Below, one piece after another: positions 24,100 through 35,849 of a DNA stretch of 64,000 nucleotides. A program made the translations under genes and the position numbers. Below the pieces are notes generated by a model, which made no database searches, was not told the origin of the DNA, and saw nothing but the letters and a program-made list of their open reading frames with translations. This DNA comes from Nemophila menziesii (Eukaryota > Streptophyta > Magnoliopsida > Boraginales > Hydrophyllaceae), in assembly GCA_029959085.1 (NCBI GenBank), contig JARWIR010000024.1, positions 13,628,296 through 13,692,295 on the forward strand, written 5' to 3'. Position 1 is the first letter of the stretch; every line of letters begins with the position of its first letter.

Positions 24100-25587
24100 T
24101 CTGGGTTTGGCTAGAACTCTGGTACAAACGTTTAGTCTGATAAATCGGGTTTCGTTTTCAAGGACGGATTAGGTACAACTCAAGTATCAATCAAGTAGTA
24201 AGAATAATTGTTTAACATAAAAGTAAAATAATATGATTTTTGTTTGGTTTTTTAAAAACTAAAGATGCAATAAATTGAATTACTAAATAAAATGAAAATT
24301 GAAAAGAAATAATGCAAGTAAATAAGATGTAGACGCAAAGATGAGAGATGTACTTGAGTCTCGCAAGGAATCCACCTAATTAACGTAATCAATGTTTTGT
24401 TTAAGGGTATAATTTGTATTATTATATTAGTAGGACTCTAATGTTTCTTAGCCCCCTGTCGGGTGGACCTGGGAGCTACCCTAAAGTACTATAAACACCT
24501 GTATGGGCGAATATGCCTCTTCGGATGTGAAGTATTTACCTCTTTGGCTATGTAATTAGTTAAGCCTGTCGGTCAATAACGGACACTACACGGTATTACC
24601 TAAGTCTGTATTCAAACCCCATGTCGGATGATCACTTTTGCCATTAAAGTGAATAGCCCAAATACTAAAAGCTATTTCTAGTTGTACCGGAAAAAATAGT
24701 AATGAAGAACAAAGTAATATCCAATATATAAGACTCAATTCTATTTAAATCATAAAAATTCCAAATTCAAAACATAGAATAAATTAATTAGTGTTCATCC
24801 CTTAATTGCAATTCTCAAGTATATGAAGTTTAGCTCATAATAAAATTAAAGACTGAAATAATATAAAAATAATTCATATTCAATTACAGAAAAGAAATAA
24901 ATAACCTAAAGGTTTGGTTGGCTGTTGTTGGAAGAATAGAACTCCTCCACCTTTAGTTTCTCCTTTTTGTTCTTGCTCTGACTTGAAAATATAAAAGGAG
25001 GCTAAAGGGTCTATTTATACTAGTAAATTTGGACTAGGTCTTAGGTTAAGAGCATTAGGTCAAATTATAAAAAGCTCAAGCCCATCTTCTTCTTTAATTC
25101 CCGTAACTAGTGTACAACCCTTAGTAAAACGGCTGTAAATTTTGCATATCAACTCCAAATGGACTCATTCAAGTTGAAAAATCTTCCTAACTCACATAAG
25201 AATTTTCTCTATTTCACGTCCCAATGGCTGAATCCGCATCTAAGTGGCCCAAAAACAGCAATTAGTAACAGCCTTTCAGATCTGCAACTCCTTTAGTCAA
25301 GTCTTCGAAAATTCTTTGCTTGCCTTTAACTCCTCCACTTGATCTAATATTTTATTTCTCACTTCTCCTCCTTGTAATGGTTCTCCATAGAATCTATGAA
25401 CCTAATAACTTTATTCTAAAAACAAACAAATTAACGCATAAAAGCTCTAAAAGTGCAAATAGTCTAATTCCAAAGGGAGAAAATGCAATATGACAAAATA
25501 TGCATAAAAGTCTATCAAATAAGTCACATATTCACCTAAAATGATGTCTCCTAAGGGATAATATTTAGAACAAGTAGGGAGACATCA
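24100..25587 (-). repeat. Minus-strand Athila-like LTR, diverged
   Basis: The right edge reads ATGATGTCTCCTAAGGGATA...AGTAGGGAGACATCA (to 25587), which inverts the TGATGTCTCC...GGAGACATCAT start of the Gypsy LTRs. The interior has the same layout: a TATTTATACTAGTAAATTTG promoter block near 25010 (minus strand) and blocks with ACCTGGGAGC and GTTAAGCCTGTCG like the others. Divergence is greater than between the other copies. The left edge (about 24100) is approximate. No internal region adjoins it. Confidence 0.68.
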
Positions 25588-26270
25588 ACCACCACAACAG
25601 CCACCACCACCACTCCACCACTAACAACACCACCACCCCACCACCCCACCTCCACCAACATAACCCCACCACCACCACCACCCACCACCACACCACCACA
25701 ACAAAAATACCTTTACATAAGTATTTTAATTACTCTATTATCTATCATTTAATTTTGATCACCTATTACAACCGACCACCACCACCACAATCACCACCAC
25801 CATCCCCACCACTACAACCACCACCACCGCCACCACCATAACCACAACCACTACCAACACCATTATCACACCACCACCACCACCACAACCATCACCACCC
25901 CATCACTACTACACCACCACCACCACAACCCTCACCCCCACCACCACCACCACCTCCACCACCACACCACCATCACCACACCACCACCACCACCACCACC
26001 ACAACCATCACCACCACCACTTCATCACAAACAACACTACCACCACCAGCAACACCACCACCACTACAACCACCACCACCACTACAACCTCCACCACCAC
26101 AACCACCACCAACCACCACCAACCACCACGACAGCCACAACCCTACTACCATCACCACCACTACCCCTACAACACTACCATCATACCACCACCACTACCA
26201 CATGCCTTTTTTCCTAATTTCGAGCACCACCACCGACCACCGACGCAACCACCATCACCACCGGCTAATT
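25588..26270 (+). repeat. (CCA)n/(CAC)n low-complexity tract
   Basis: Roughly 650 bases of interrupted CCACCA and CAACCAC units, C/A-only for long runs on the + strand. It begins right at the edge of the preceding LTR. The Gly/Val-rich minus-strand ORF at 25973-26161 is an artefact. Confidence 0.93.
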
Positions 26271-26649
26271 TTTTTTAAAAAAAATAATATTTGACCACTT
26301 CCTTTTTTTTTTGAAAAAAAATCTGCCTCCTCCTCCATCACCTTCGGCCAATTTTTTTTTACCCTCATCAGGAAATAAAATTCATTTTTTGGGAACATAA
26401 TTCATTGTTCAAAACAGTGAATTCTTTCAAATAATGAAATTCCTTGTTCCGAAAAATGAATTTCTTATTCCGAACAATGAAATTCATGTATGCGAAATAG
26501 TTTTAATATTTTTAAAAATGAATTCCTTGATTAGAGCAATTAATTACTTATTCTGAACAATAAATTCATTGTTCGGATACATTAAATTTATTGTCTGTGA
26601 AAAAATAGTCTGCCAGAAAAAATATCTAGAAGCACATGTTTGTTGCAAT
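26271..26649. other. Spacer between CCA and GGT tracts
   Basis: Runs of T and A followed by repeated words resembling GAATTCATTGTTCGGAACAA, a short imperfect palindrome repeated with variation at about 26380-26600. No gene. Confidence 0.6.
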
Positions 26650-26960
26650 AGTAGCATGATGTGGTGGCGGGAGAATAGAAAAATTGTCAGTGGTGGTGGG
26701 GGTGCCAGCGGCGGTTTTCAAAATATTTTTCAAAGAAATTAAAAAAAATTGGTCGGAGATGGTGGTGATGGAGGCAGTGGTGGTGGTAGTAGTGGAGGCG
26801 GTGGTCAAAATTTAAAAAAGAAAATTAAAACAAAAAGTTTGGTGGTGGTGGTGGCTGCAACAGTGTTCGGGTGTGGTGGTCAAAATTTTGTTAAAAATAA
26901 AAAAAATTGGTGTATATGTTGGTTGTGGTGGTGGTGATGGCCGAAGGTGGTGGTGGTCAA
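26650..26960 (+). repeat. (GGT)n low-complexity tract
   Basis: GGTGGTGG-rich sequence, complementary in sense to the (CCA)n tract on the other side of the spacer. Flanking AATTTTTTTT/AAAAAAATTGGTCGG words are also mirrored (26335-26360 against 26740-26756), so the whole block is a crude inverted repeat. Confidence 0.85.
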
Positions 26961-27799
26961 TTATTTGTTTAATATTAAAAAAATATTATATTAAAATAAA
27001 TATAATAGTTAAAATAAGTGTAGTTTGAGTATAGAAAGATAGATGAGATGTTTTCTACAAATATTTAGTTTAGTGAAGAGGTTAATTATAATATAAATTA
27101 GAGATAATATCAAATTAAGTCCAAAAACACAACATTCCACCTCTATAGGGTCCAGGAATTTTTCCACCCCCATGCAAGTCCATTTTTTTTAGTATTCCAT
27201 CTATACCCCTATTAGTTACCACGTTTAGAGTTAATCAATATCTTTTAAAAGAGTAACAGATTCCTATCTTTTAGCTAATAATATAATATCCCTTAATTTT
27301 ATCTAATGATTATAGTAAGATTGTTATGGTATTCCACGATTCAATACACCTTCTTCCATTCACAAACTCCAGTTAACTCTGCAACTATTGGTGCAAATCA
27401 CACAGATTCATCACTTTTAAGGTATCATTTTATTATCAACGAGATTTCTATTAATTTAATTGCATTAAGAAACGTGGATAATTGTATATTTCACCACATT
27501 ACCTCGCTTTTCTTTTCGTTAAACACTTTATGCTATTAATTTCACCACATATTTGTTAGACATAATTACTAATATGAATTTTCATACGATACATATACTC
27601 GAAGTTTGTATTTTCTTTCTATTTGTTGATAAAATGAAACAAACATAATTATTTTGTTACAAAATCCATTTATTTGTCTATTTGTTTAGCTTTTTTTCAC
27701 AAACATATATGGGTTATGTTACTTTTACATATTATTTCTTAACTACATACAGTCAACTAATCATGATATTATACATTTAGTTAGGTTCTCGCTCAACTT
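26961..27799. other. Stretch without a gene; upstream of the MULE fragment
   Basis: AT-rich. By position, 27100-27300 could hold a Mutator-element terminus, but I could not match it to a partner near 34.9-35.1 kb. Confidence 0.5.
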
Positions 27800-28357
27800 A
27801 TGGCATCCAATGTTCTTGTTGTGTTTCGTTACTTGGAGGAGAAAGCTCTAAAGCTATTCAGATTGTTCGATTCGTATGAGTCGGTTAAGGAGTACGTGTA
27901 TGAAACATGGCCTACCTTGGTCGGGAAGAACATTGTGTTGTTTTACTCGATTGCTGAGCATGAGAAATGCAAGTTTGTTGGTGAGGGAGACTTTTCTACT
28001 GTATTATGGTTGTTAGATCATTGTCTGGTTACACAATTCGAGATATTAGTAGTGGAGGATACTAATGAAGTTACTGAACTAGCTATCTACCCAAAAGCTT
28101 CTTTGGATGTTGTGCAACCACAATCACCAGTTCATGTGAATGACGAAAAAGAGGATGTCGATGAAGCTACCGAGAACAATTACCATCACAAGGTCAAAGT
28201 TCTAAAAAGTAATGCTTGGAAACACGCTCTCAGGGAAGTCGGACAATGCTTCCACGGTGGTATGAAAGAGTTTCGCTATTCTCTCGCAAAATACGCGTGC
28301 GAGACCGGATACTCTTTTTATTTCGGGCACAACCGCCTGGTGTCGCCTAGGGTGTGA
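27800..28357 (+). pseudogene. MULE transposase N-terminal fragment
   Basis: An open frame of 185 codons from ATG 27800. The C-terminal third (Q-C-F-H-G-G-M-K-E-F-R-Y-S-L-A-K-Y-A and following) resembles the MuDR plant-transposase N-terminal domain, where a mobile element's mudrA protein has F-x-s-x-x-e-F-k-x-A-l-x-x-Y-a. The N-terminal part resembles the PB1-like/ubiquitin-fold leader of such transposases. The frame ends just after an LTR begins at 28338, so the catalytic DDE and SWIM domains are absent; I did not find them beyond the LTR. It faces the Ulp1-like pseudogene at 30864-34784. A plain unknown gene fragment is the alternative. Confidence 0.65.
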
Positions 28358-29858
28358 TAAAAATAAGATAAAATTAAGTCAAGAAACTACGCACTCTCAC
28401 CCTAGACAGGCACAGTACTGCAAGTATTACAGGACGTATGCAAGTTTTAGTTAGTAAGTTGAGTTCGTTCTCAGGGACTTAAGTGTGTTAATCACGTGGG
28501 TAGAAATAACGAGTAAAAGTAAATAATTAAAAGACAGAAAATAAAAGCAAATAGATTTCGAGATTACTAATTAAAACCAGGAAAATAAAGACAATAAAAT
28601 AAAAGATAAGAAATCTGAGATGAGAAGTATAGCTCAGGTTTTGCTAGTATGCACTAATCCTTCTAATTCTATCTATAGATCTAGTTCATAAGGGAGAATA
28701 TTAGCTCTTGGTATACTTAGTCAGGATTCTAAATTCTCATACCTTAGACCTTGAGAGAGACTAAGGGGGCTACGGCACAACCAAGAAGTGATTTCAAATA
28801 GGGTTATCAAACGCTACTAAGGCCCTAAGCAAATACTGCAATCATTGGTGATATGGTGGTTAAAACAAACCCTAATGACTATCTAGTTAGAATCATGTTT
28901 TGTCAGAAGTAATATCGACACTAGACATTATGTGGTGGTTCAATAGTTAAACACCCTGTCAAGGAGACCATCGAACTACTATTAAAACAATCCTAAAGTG
29001 ATCAGTTCTAGGAAAGACATTAAATCAAAACACATAAACAAATATAAAGTAAGTAGCTAATATCAGATTAAAACATATAATTCCCAAAGAAAATTAGATA
29101 GAAGAATTAGAATTCATAGTTTATACATGATGCAAAACCCAAGCTATGGGAGGTTTAGTTCATACCTGATGGAAATAAACTAAAAGAAATTACAAAAGAC
29201 ATCATCTTGCTCTCTACAATGACTAAGGAATAAATTAAAGGTTTTTCTAAGCAAGGATGATTTTACAAGTGATATAAGGGTGTATTTATAGGTGTTTAGA
29301 AGACCTAATTCCTTTTCTTGAGGAAGAGATAAAGTATTGGACTCCTAGCCCAACTCAAATTCGTATGGAAATAAAGATAAACACTGCTGGACTGTTTTGA
29401 GCATATCTTCTTCGTTATTGGTCGGTTTGAGCTCCATAAGATACCAAAAGAATCATAACAGAATTATCTTTGACCCCATGAAAGGAAATTACCAAAATCG
29501 GCCTATTTCTTAGGTAAAATAGCACAGCTTTAGGCGTGTACTGCAGAATACTAGATTAGGCAACTTTTCCTTTTCCATCTTTTTAGCTTTTGTTTCCTTA
29601 TCTCCAATTACCATGCAAATCTCTTTCCATAAGTTGTAGTCTTTGACTTGGACTCTAATTAATCTCCATAATTATCTTTAAAGCTACACACTAAATAAAT
29701 AATTAAACACAATATGCTCTAAAAATATTATTTCAACAAATCAAGACTCAAAATAGGAAAGTGCACTATTTCTCAAGAAAAACGACATTAATGACTTCTA
29801 AATCACTAAAAATGATGTTTCATCCTAACATTAATCTATCACAAATGAGAAGACATCA
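28338..29858 (-). repeat. Minus-strand Athila-like LTR truncating the MULE gene
   Basis: About 1.52 kb, matching the LTR at 16295-23141: GTGTGATAAAA near the left edge, then CTGCAAGTATTACAGG, CGTTCTCAGGGACTTA, AACCCTAATGACTATCTAGT and a TGTATTTATAGG promoter block. The right edge ends AGAAGACATCA at 29858. No 5-bp duplication is visible (CCGCC against AGACC). No internal element region adjoins it. Confidence 0.8.
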
Positions 29859-30029
29859 AGACCCCCAACTCAAATTGAATAAGTGATCCCCAGTAATCAC
29901 ATATGAACCTCTAGTATTGTTTTTCATCTAATAATAACTGCATTTTCCGTTTACTTTGTTTAAATTTTTTAGCCTGTGTATGTTATTATAGTTCTGTACA
30001 CACACACAGACAGATTAAACTGTCACACC

Positions 30030-30270
30030 ACCAAATTTGAACATATAACCCACAAAATTGAACATATAACCCACCAAAATTGATCACGTAACCCACCAAA
30101 AATGAACATATAACCCACCAACTTTGAACACATAACCCACCACATTTGAACACATAACCCACCAACAGTTTACATACAACCCAACAAGAATGGACATATA
30201 ACCCACCAAAAATGGACATATAACCCACCCATAATGGACATATAACCCACAAAAATGGACATATAACAGT
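30030..30270. repeat. Minisatellite with ~20-bp AACCCACC unit
   Basis: About 12 tandem units of the type ACATATAACCCACCAAAATG, with small length and sequence variation. Related units reappear at 31455-31625 in the last intron of the Ulp1-like gene. Looser AACCCATT words continue to about 30660. Units vary and are contiguous, so this is not a CRISPR array. Confidence 0.9.
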
Positions 30271-30289
30271 CTTCATTTATCAAATAAAT

Positions 30290-30863
30290 AACCCATTATT
30301 TTTAATTAACACCCCATCAGAAATACCTAACTAACCCACCATCTGACCTATTTTTACCCCACCCACTGATTTAGCCGTACAACCCATTGGATTTATATGC
30401 ACAACCCATTCGATTTACATACGCAACCCATTAGATTTATTACAACCCATCCAACACATCACATACATGTATACAACCCATCAATTTCCAAACATAACCC
30501 ATTCAACAATACACATACACACCACCGAATTTTCAAACATACTATATTCAATCTCCTTTACTCAGTTTGAAATTCACCTTCATAAATCCTTATATGGCCA
30601 ACCCAACTATTTAAACACCCAACCCATCATATTAATATATACAACCCAAAACAAAGATATAATACTTATCAGAACAATAAAAAGTTTGATAATACTTGAA
30701 TAAATAGACTGCACTACAAATTCAGTTTGTTATCAAAACACAAAGTACAAAACCATCCAAATAATACTTAAACTACAATCATGTTCACAAATTTTGCAAA
30801 ATACATTAAGCAATCAAGCATAAACCAAATTAATCATATTTTTGATGTCAAACTTATAAATCC
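30290..30863. other. Downstream region of the Ulp1-like gene
   Basis: Contains scattered ACAACCCATT words, a degraded continuation of the minisatellite, and AT-rich DNA to the Ulp1-like stop at 30864. No gene. Confidence 0.55.
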
Positions 30864-33800
30864 TCAAGTCTCGGTCATCGCCCTGCGCGTCTCGAACACC
30901 GACTCATCTGTTTGTTTGTCGTTCAGGACCCATGATATGATCTTCATACGATAATCAAGAACCTCGATGTGTTCGTACTGCTTCTTCACACTGACCCCTT
31001 TCATTATGATAGCTGTGTATAGCAATGAATAGATCCCCGTGTCAACCACACGGCTTTTCACATGATCAACTCTAACATGTACGATCATTGGTATGTCTGG
31101 TGTAGACCTCCCCGGCTCCACGTTACAACCCTTAATTACATTGTCTAACAAGAACTCGTATAGGCGATCTGCATTTGTGTTTGCCTTTGCGCCTATTGAT
31201 GATTTGTGCATACACCCGAGCCTGTTGTAATGGTAGAACTGATTCTCACCATTCTTCCACAAGAGAATTGTCCAGTGCGTAATCTGTTTGTCTCTCGTCT
31301 CGATGGGTATTATGATTTCCTTCTTCTCCTTTAGATTTTTTCTGAATAATCCGATCAAGTATCTTTCGATTTCAGGCAACTCACCTTTTCTCAAATACTC
31401 CTGCATTGTCATAAATTCATTTGTCAGAAAAACAAATATATTATGCATACTTAATACATATAACCCACCCAATTTGAACGTATAAGCCACCAAATTGAAC
31501 ATATAACCCACCATTTGAACGTATAACCCACCAAATTGAACATATAACCCACCAAAAAAGGACATATAACCCACCAAATTGAACATATAACCCACCAAAA
31601 ATGGACATATAACCCACCAATACTGAACTTAATACAAATTTCTCACCATTACTCCTGAAAGCATGACACGGAACCCCAAGTCCATTGACGGGTTTTTTGT
31701 CTTAACCAGCCTACTTCGAACGGCGGACTCAAATATCCATAGTGCTACGTCTAGCATCTGCCCATGTTTAAAAATAAATTAAAACACATGATACGAAAAA
31801 TACGACGATTTTACTTACCTTAGCACTGGGTTACTCTTCTCTCGCTACTTCATAGCAGTCCTCAACGGTCACGCGGTGTCCCATGAAACTCCACACCCCA
31901 ACAGTGTACGGCTCATCCCCCGTCAATAGCTCCAACAATTTCGAATCACTGGCCTTGATCACTAGTTTCTTCGGCTGTTCAACTAACTTTGTCTTCTTTT
32001 GTGGCGGAAGAACAAAATCTGGCATCGAAACTATCTTCCCGCCGGTCCTGTCTGTCTTTTTTATTGCGCGGCTCAGAGAACTTGGACTAACCTTTGTGGT
32101 CTTTCTTTTTTTCTTGTCCGCTCCGCTTAATTCACCTATCATCATTCCCCTGTTTGCTGCCCCTTTCACTGACCCTCTATTCCACCTTCTTGCATCTCTG
32201 TCACTAACATTATTCGCCTTCTTCTCACCAACCAACTCCACACCTTCATCGCTGGACTCGTCAGTTTCTTCTATAGTTAAATTACTCCCTCCCACCACAG
32301 CATCAGTTTGACCTTTTTCTGTATGTGAATCCTTTTGTATTTCTCCATGGTCATCCTTTTCCTGCCCTCGTACCGTTTCATCATGATCAACATTAGCAGA
32401 CCCACCAACTTCCTTATTGATCTTCCCATCATCCACTATTCCACTCGTTGAGCACGTACCCCGATATTGCACACCATCACCACCCTTGATCCGGTTCAAC
32501 TCATCCGTTGCCGCTGAGTATGCTCCCCTTATCACCACCAGCTCCTGTTCTGCATCCTTCAAAGCATTTCTAAGGAACGGTATCGTTTTGCTTTTCGCCG
32601 CAACAGTCTTTGGCGTTGCTCCACTTGCATTCCTTAATATATTCAGCTCGTCTCTCATTCTCGCAATCTCAGCTTTCAACCCCACTACTTCGGACCCGTC
32701 TTCACCCAACACATTCCCACATAACTTCTTTCTCAAGTCAGCATTTTCCTCCTCAGCCCTCCTCAACTGTTCTATCCCTCTCGCCCTTGTTTCTTCGAGT
32801 TCTTGCTGCAGTGCTTTATTTTCCACTTCCATATCTGCAATCCGTTTCATCAGATCAGGCACATCTGTGCTTCCTTCGATCACGGTCGCACCTCCTTGAC
32901 TATTATCTACATTCACATCTTCGACCACTGTTGGAGAATTCTCGCTCCTGTGCATTTCCATGAGATTACCCGAATTTTCGTAAAATATATCGTTTCTGTC
33001 GAACACCTCATCCTCTTCTGCTTCAGTTCCTAAACCATCATTTCTAAAACCACAACCCGTACCCGCGTCTGTGTCTTTTCTAACTAAACCATCTGTACTA
33101 CACTCCAACCCACCATCTACCACTCGTTCTTTTCCTATCGTAACTTCATCTGTATTACCCGCCACATCATCAACCACAGCATTCTGCTCATCATTTCCAC
33201 CAGCTCCCATTGTCACACCTTCATCCACACCATCACTTTGTTCCACTATCAACACCTCCTTCTCAAAATTCAATTCCTTTTCAGTTATAATCAACTCCGT
33301 ACTGTGCACCTGACCAAATACACGAAAAAATATAAATTTTGATACATCAATCATTTAACATGTATTTATTCAGACTCCTTATTACCTGGTGTGCTTTTAA
33401 CAGCCGGATTACATCGCGGATTGGTTTTTTTGTCACCAACCTCAGATCCCATTTCAAAAACCTTGGATAGCGGCCTCGGTGTTTCGGCTCCATAATGTTT
33501 ACATGCTCCAAGAACCAGGGCTGAAACATATTTTTTTGCGCGATAGTGAAAGTGTGACAAAATCTTCATAGTATTAAAAAGCTAGTTTCTGTAAAATTCT
33601 TACCATGAATATTATCGCGCACCCCGATATATGATTGATGTTGCCATCTCTTATTGGTTTCATCACAAAATCCGCTACATGTGACACCCAGTCATAGTCA
33701 AGCAAATGTTCTAGGTCTTCGCATAATTTCACAACCCACTTCGGTGTTCGAGACCCCGTTGTGAAAAATACAGTCGACATTGATAGGATTCCCATCAGTA

Positions 33801-34784
33801 TTACGAAATCCCTCACCGTATCATCCGTCTGCGGATTGATATTCAGAACTTGTATTATTCTGCTCTTTATCTCTGAATCCTTCAACTGTCCAATCTTATT
33901 CGGAAAATGTCGGTCAAACCAATCCGAGTTTTGGCAATCATCGGTTTTATATTCCGGAACTTGCTTTTCACCGCCCACCACACCCATTATGATTCTCACA
34001 TCCGTTGCAGTAAGGTCCAAAACTTTCCTTGCCATCACAAACCCTCCAGAATGAGAATCATAGGTCTTTAATATTTCATGGATTGCCTTCAAACCTTTCT
34101 TGAAGCTATCAACTGTTTCTCTGGTTTCGTGAATTCCCTTTATCATTAGATAGAACGGTAAGGCCTGACACGCCTCCAAATGACGATTGCTTATTGGGTT
34201 GCGCTTCAAAATCGAATACAGTGACTCGAGTGACGACCTGTATTGAATTTCCCTTCTCCTTGTTTACCTACTACAAATTAACATAAACACAAATGTTAAT
34301 CACTCAGAAAACAGTACTACACCATCAACAAGATACAAATAATAACAATTTAACATTGATAGATTCACACACACCACCAACCATTGACATAACCCAATCC
34401 CATTTCATACACACCAACACTAATTGACAAAACCCACCCCCATTTCATGATTTTGAATTCGTAAAGAAGTAATTCAATCACCTTCCATAATTTCATCGTC
34501 GGGTTGAATGTTTGATTCAACATCTGCATCCAAAACCGTGTTTTTTTCTTCTTAACTTGAGGAACCGTTTTCTTCCCCTTCCCGTCATCATGGCCGCTTC
34601 TTTTCTTTCTTGTACTCAACGGCACACCATCTACAAAATCGTCGTCACTGTTTTCAATCGATTTTTCTTTATTTTTAGCACTAGTTTCACCTACAGCGTC
34701 GGGTTTTCTAACCATTTTCATTTTCTTCGTTCTCTGGGGTTCGTCTTCAGCGGTGGGTTGTTGTGGCAGCTTCGTTCTCGCCAT
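30864..34784 (-). pseudogene. Ulp1-like protease gene of a KI-MULE, multi-exon, broken
   Basis: Predicted minus-strand exons: 34784-about 34483 (Lys-rich N-terminus, low confidence), 34237-33604, 33520-33386, 33309-31819, 31757-31647 and 31400-30864. Internal introns from exon 2 on have GT and AG ends and are phase 0. Exon 2 resembles the N-terminal domain of plant transposon-borne Ulp1-type proteins. Exon 4 encodes acidic stretches and a coiled coil (about 32500-32870). Exon 6 has a C48/Ulp1-like fold: T-H-W-T-I-L-L supplies the His, but the usual D-C-G-V-F reads D-T-G-I-Y (codon ACG), and the usual Asp motif reads Y-H-Y-N-R. Catalytic Cys and probably Asp are lost. A TAA at 31831-31833 lies 12 bases before the exon 4 donor and ends the frame early. 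A seven-T run at 34541-34547 may hide another shift. Ulp1-like genes facing a mudrA transposase are typical of KI (Kaonashi) MULEs. Confidence 0.72.
31455..31625. repeat. Intronic minisatellite, AACCCACC unit
   Basis: About nine units such as ACATATAACCCACCAAATTG inside the intron 31401-31646 of the Ulp1-like gene. Units closely match those at 30030-30270, which lie ~600 bases past the stop codon. Confidence 0.9.
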
Positions 34785-35199
34785 TTTTGTTTTCTCCGAT
34801 GGTGTGTTAAACTGAAGGTTAGGGTTTAGTTGGTTTAAGTTTAGACAGCCGATGGGTTATTGGAAATTTGATTTTTTTCTGGCGGTTCGTTTTCCTTTTT
34901 GTTTGAATTGATGATTGATACGTTTTGCATGAAATCAGTGTCATTAGTTATGGCAACTCAATGGACAGTCAATGGGTAATGGAGGGCAAATGAGTCTTTC
35001 GTATTGGGTTGGACCTGATGGGCAATGGTCCAACCTCTAAGGACTCTATTAATAAATCACCCTATAAATTATTAGAGACAATTTTCTATAATTAGGTACT
35101 TTCGTTAGATAGTTTTGAACAAAAACCCCATATTTTATCTCCGTTAACTTTTTCTACCATTAAAAATCATGTCTAAACATAAGTATCTTGCTATAAAAG
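34785..35199. other. Stretch upstream of the Ulp1-like gene
   Basis: Presumed 5' flank of the MULE-borne gene. It has words such as GATGGGTTATTGG and CAATGGGTAATGG related to the minisatellite core. A Mutator terminus may lie near 35030-35110, but none was proved. Confidence 0.45.
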
Positions 35200-35670
35200 C
35201 TATGTTGTAGATCTCGGTTTTGAGGCCTAGGCGGTCGACCCAGGCCTAGCGCCTAGGTGGGATTACACGGGGCCTAGGCGGAATTATACGGTTTTGAATC
35301 CCGCTGTGTATTTTTGTATATTTAGTAACATATATGTAGTAATTATAGCAATTTTAACTATTTAAGTTATAAAATTCATCTAAAAACACTATACTATATA
35401 TAAAAATACTAAAAATTGTGTTATAATATCAATTAAAAAATTCTCGAGAATACGAACAATAACAAACGGGCCTGTTTTGCCATTAATCGACGCCTAGGCG
35501 GCCATTTTATGTCATTAATCGGTGCCTAGTCGGGCTAGGCGCCTATTACACTGCGACTAAGGCGCTAGACAAAAAACGCCTAGAGTTTTAACTAGGCGTA
35601 AGCGCTTGAGGGGGGAGTTGACGCCTAGGCGGCGCCTAGGCGCGCCTAGGCGGGGAGATCTACAGCATAG
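35200..35670 (+). mobile_element. hAT-type MITE, copy B (471 bp)
   Basis: Ends CTATGTTGTAGATCTC and GAGATCTACAGCATAG form a 16-bp terminal inverted repeat with one mismatch. It is flanked by a perfect 8-bp duplication, TATAAAAG, at 35192-35199 and 35671-35678. Terminal zones are packed with GCCTAGGCG palindromes. No coding capacity. Eight-base duplications are the mark of the hAT superfamily. Confidence 0.95.
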
Positions 35671-35849
35671 TATAAAAGTTGGTGTGAAAAAGACTTATGA
35701 ATATATTGAGTGAGTCTTTTTAGAAATTTTACTACAAAAAATGGATTTTCACTATAAATAGGTTGATATAATTATGAAATTGTATTACTTTTGTATCATA
35801 TTATGTTCTAATTAATGGGAAGGATCATTCACTTTCCAAACACACTAGA

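Noticed and set aside
25973..26937. Gly/Val-rich and Thr-rich ORFs
   Set aside because: They come from the CCA and GGT trinucleotide tracts and are open in any frame by composition.
29986..30276. 96-codon minus ORF with a G-L-Y-V-x repeat
   Set aside because: It is the translation of the AACCCACC minisatellite.
30030..31625. CRISPR-like array of regular ~20-bp repeats
   Set aside because: Units are directly tandem with no unique spacers, vary in sequence, and the host is a plant nuclear genome.
31883..33313. Plus-strand ORFs up to 160 codons
   Set aside because: They lie opposite the spliced Ulp1-like exon 4, whose splice sites and phase fit the minus strand much better.
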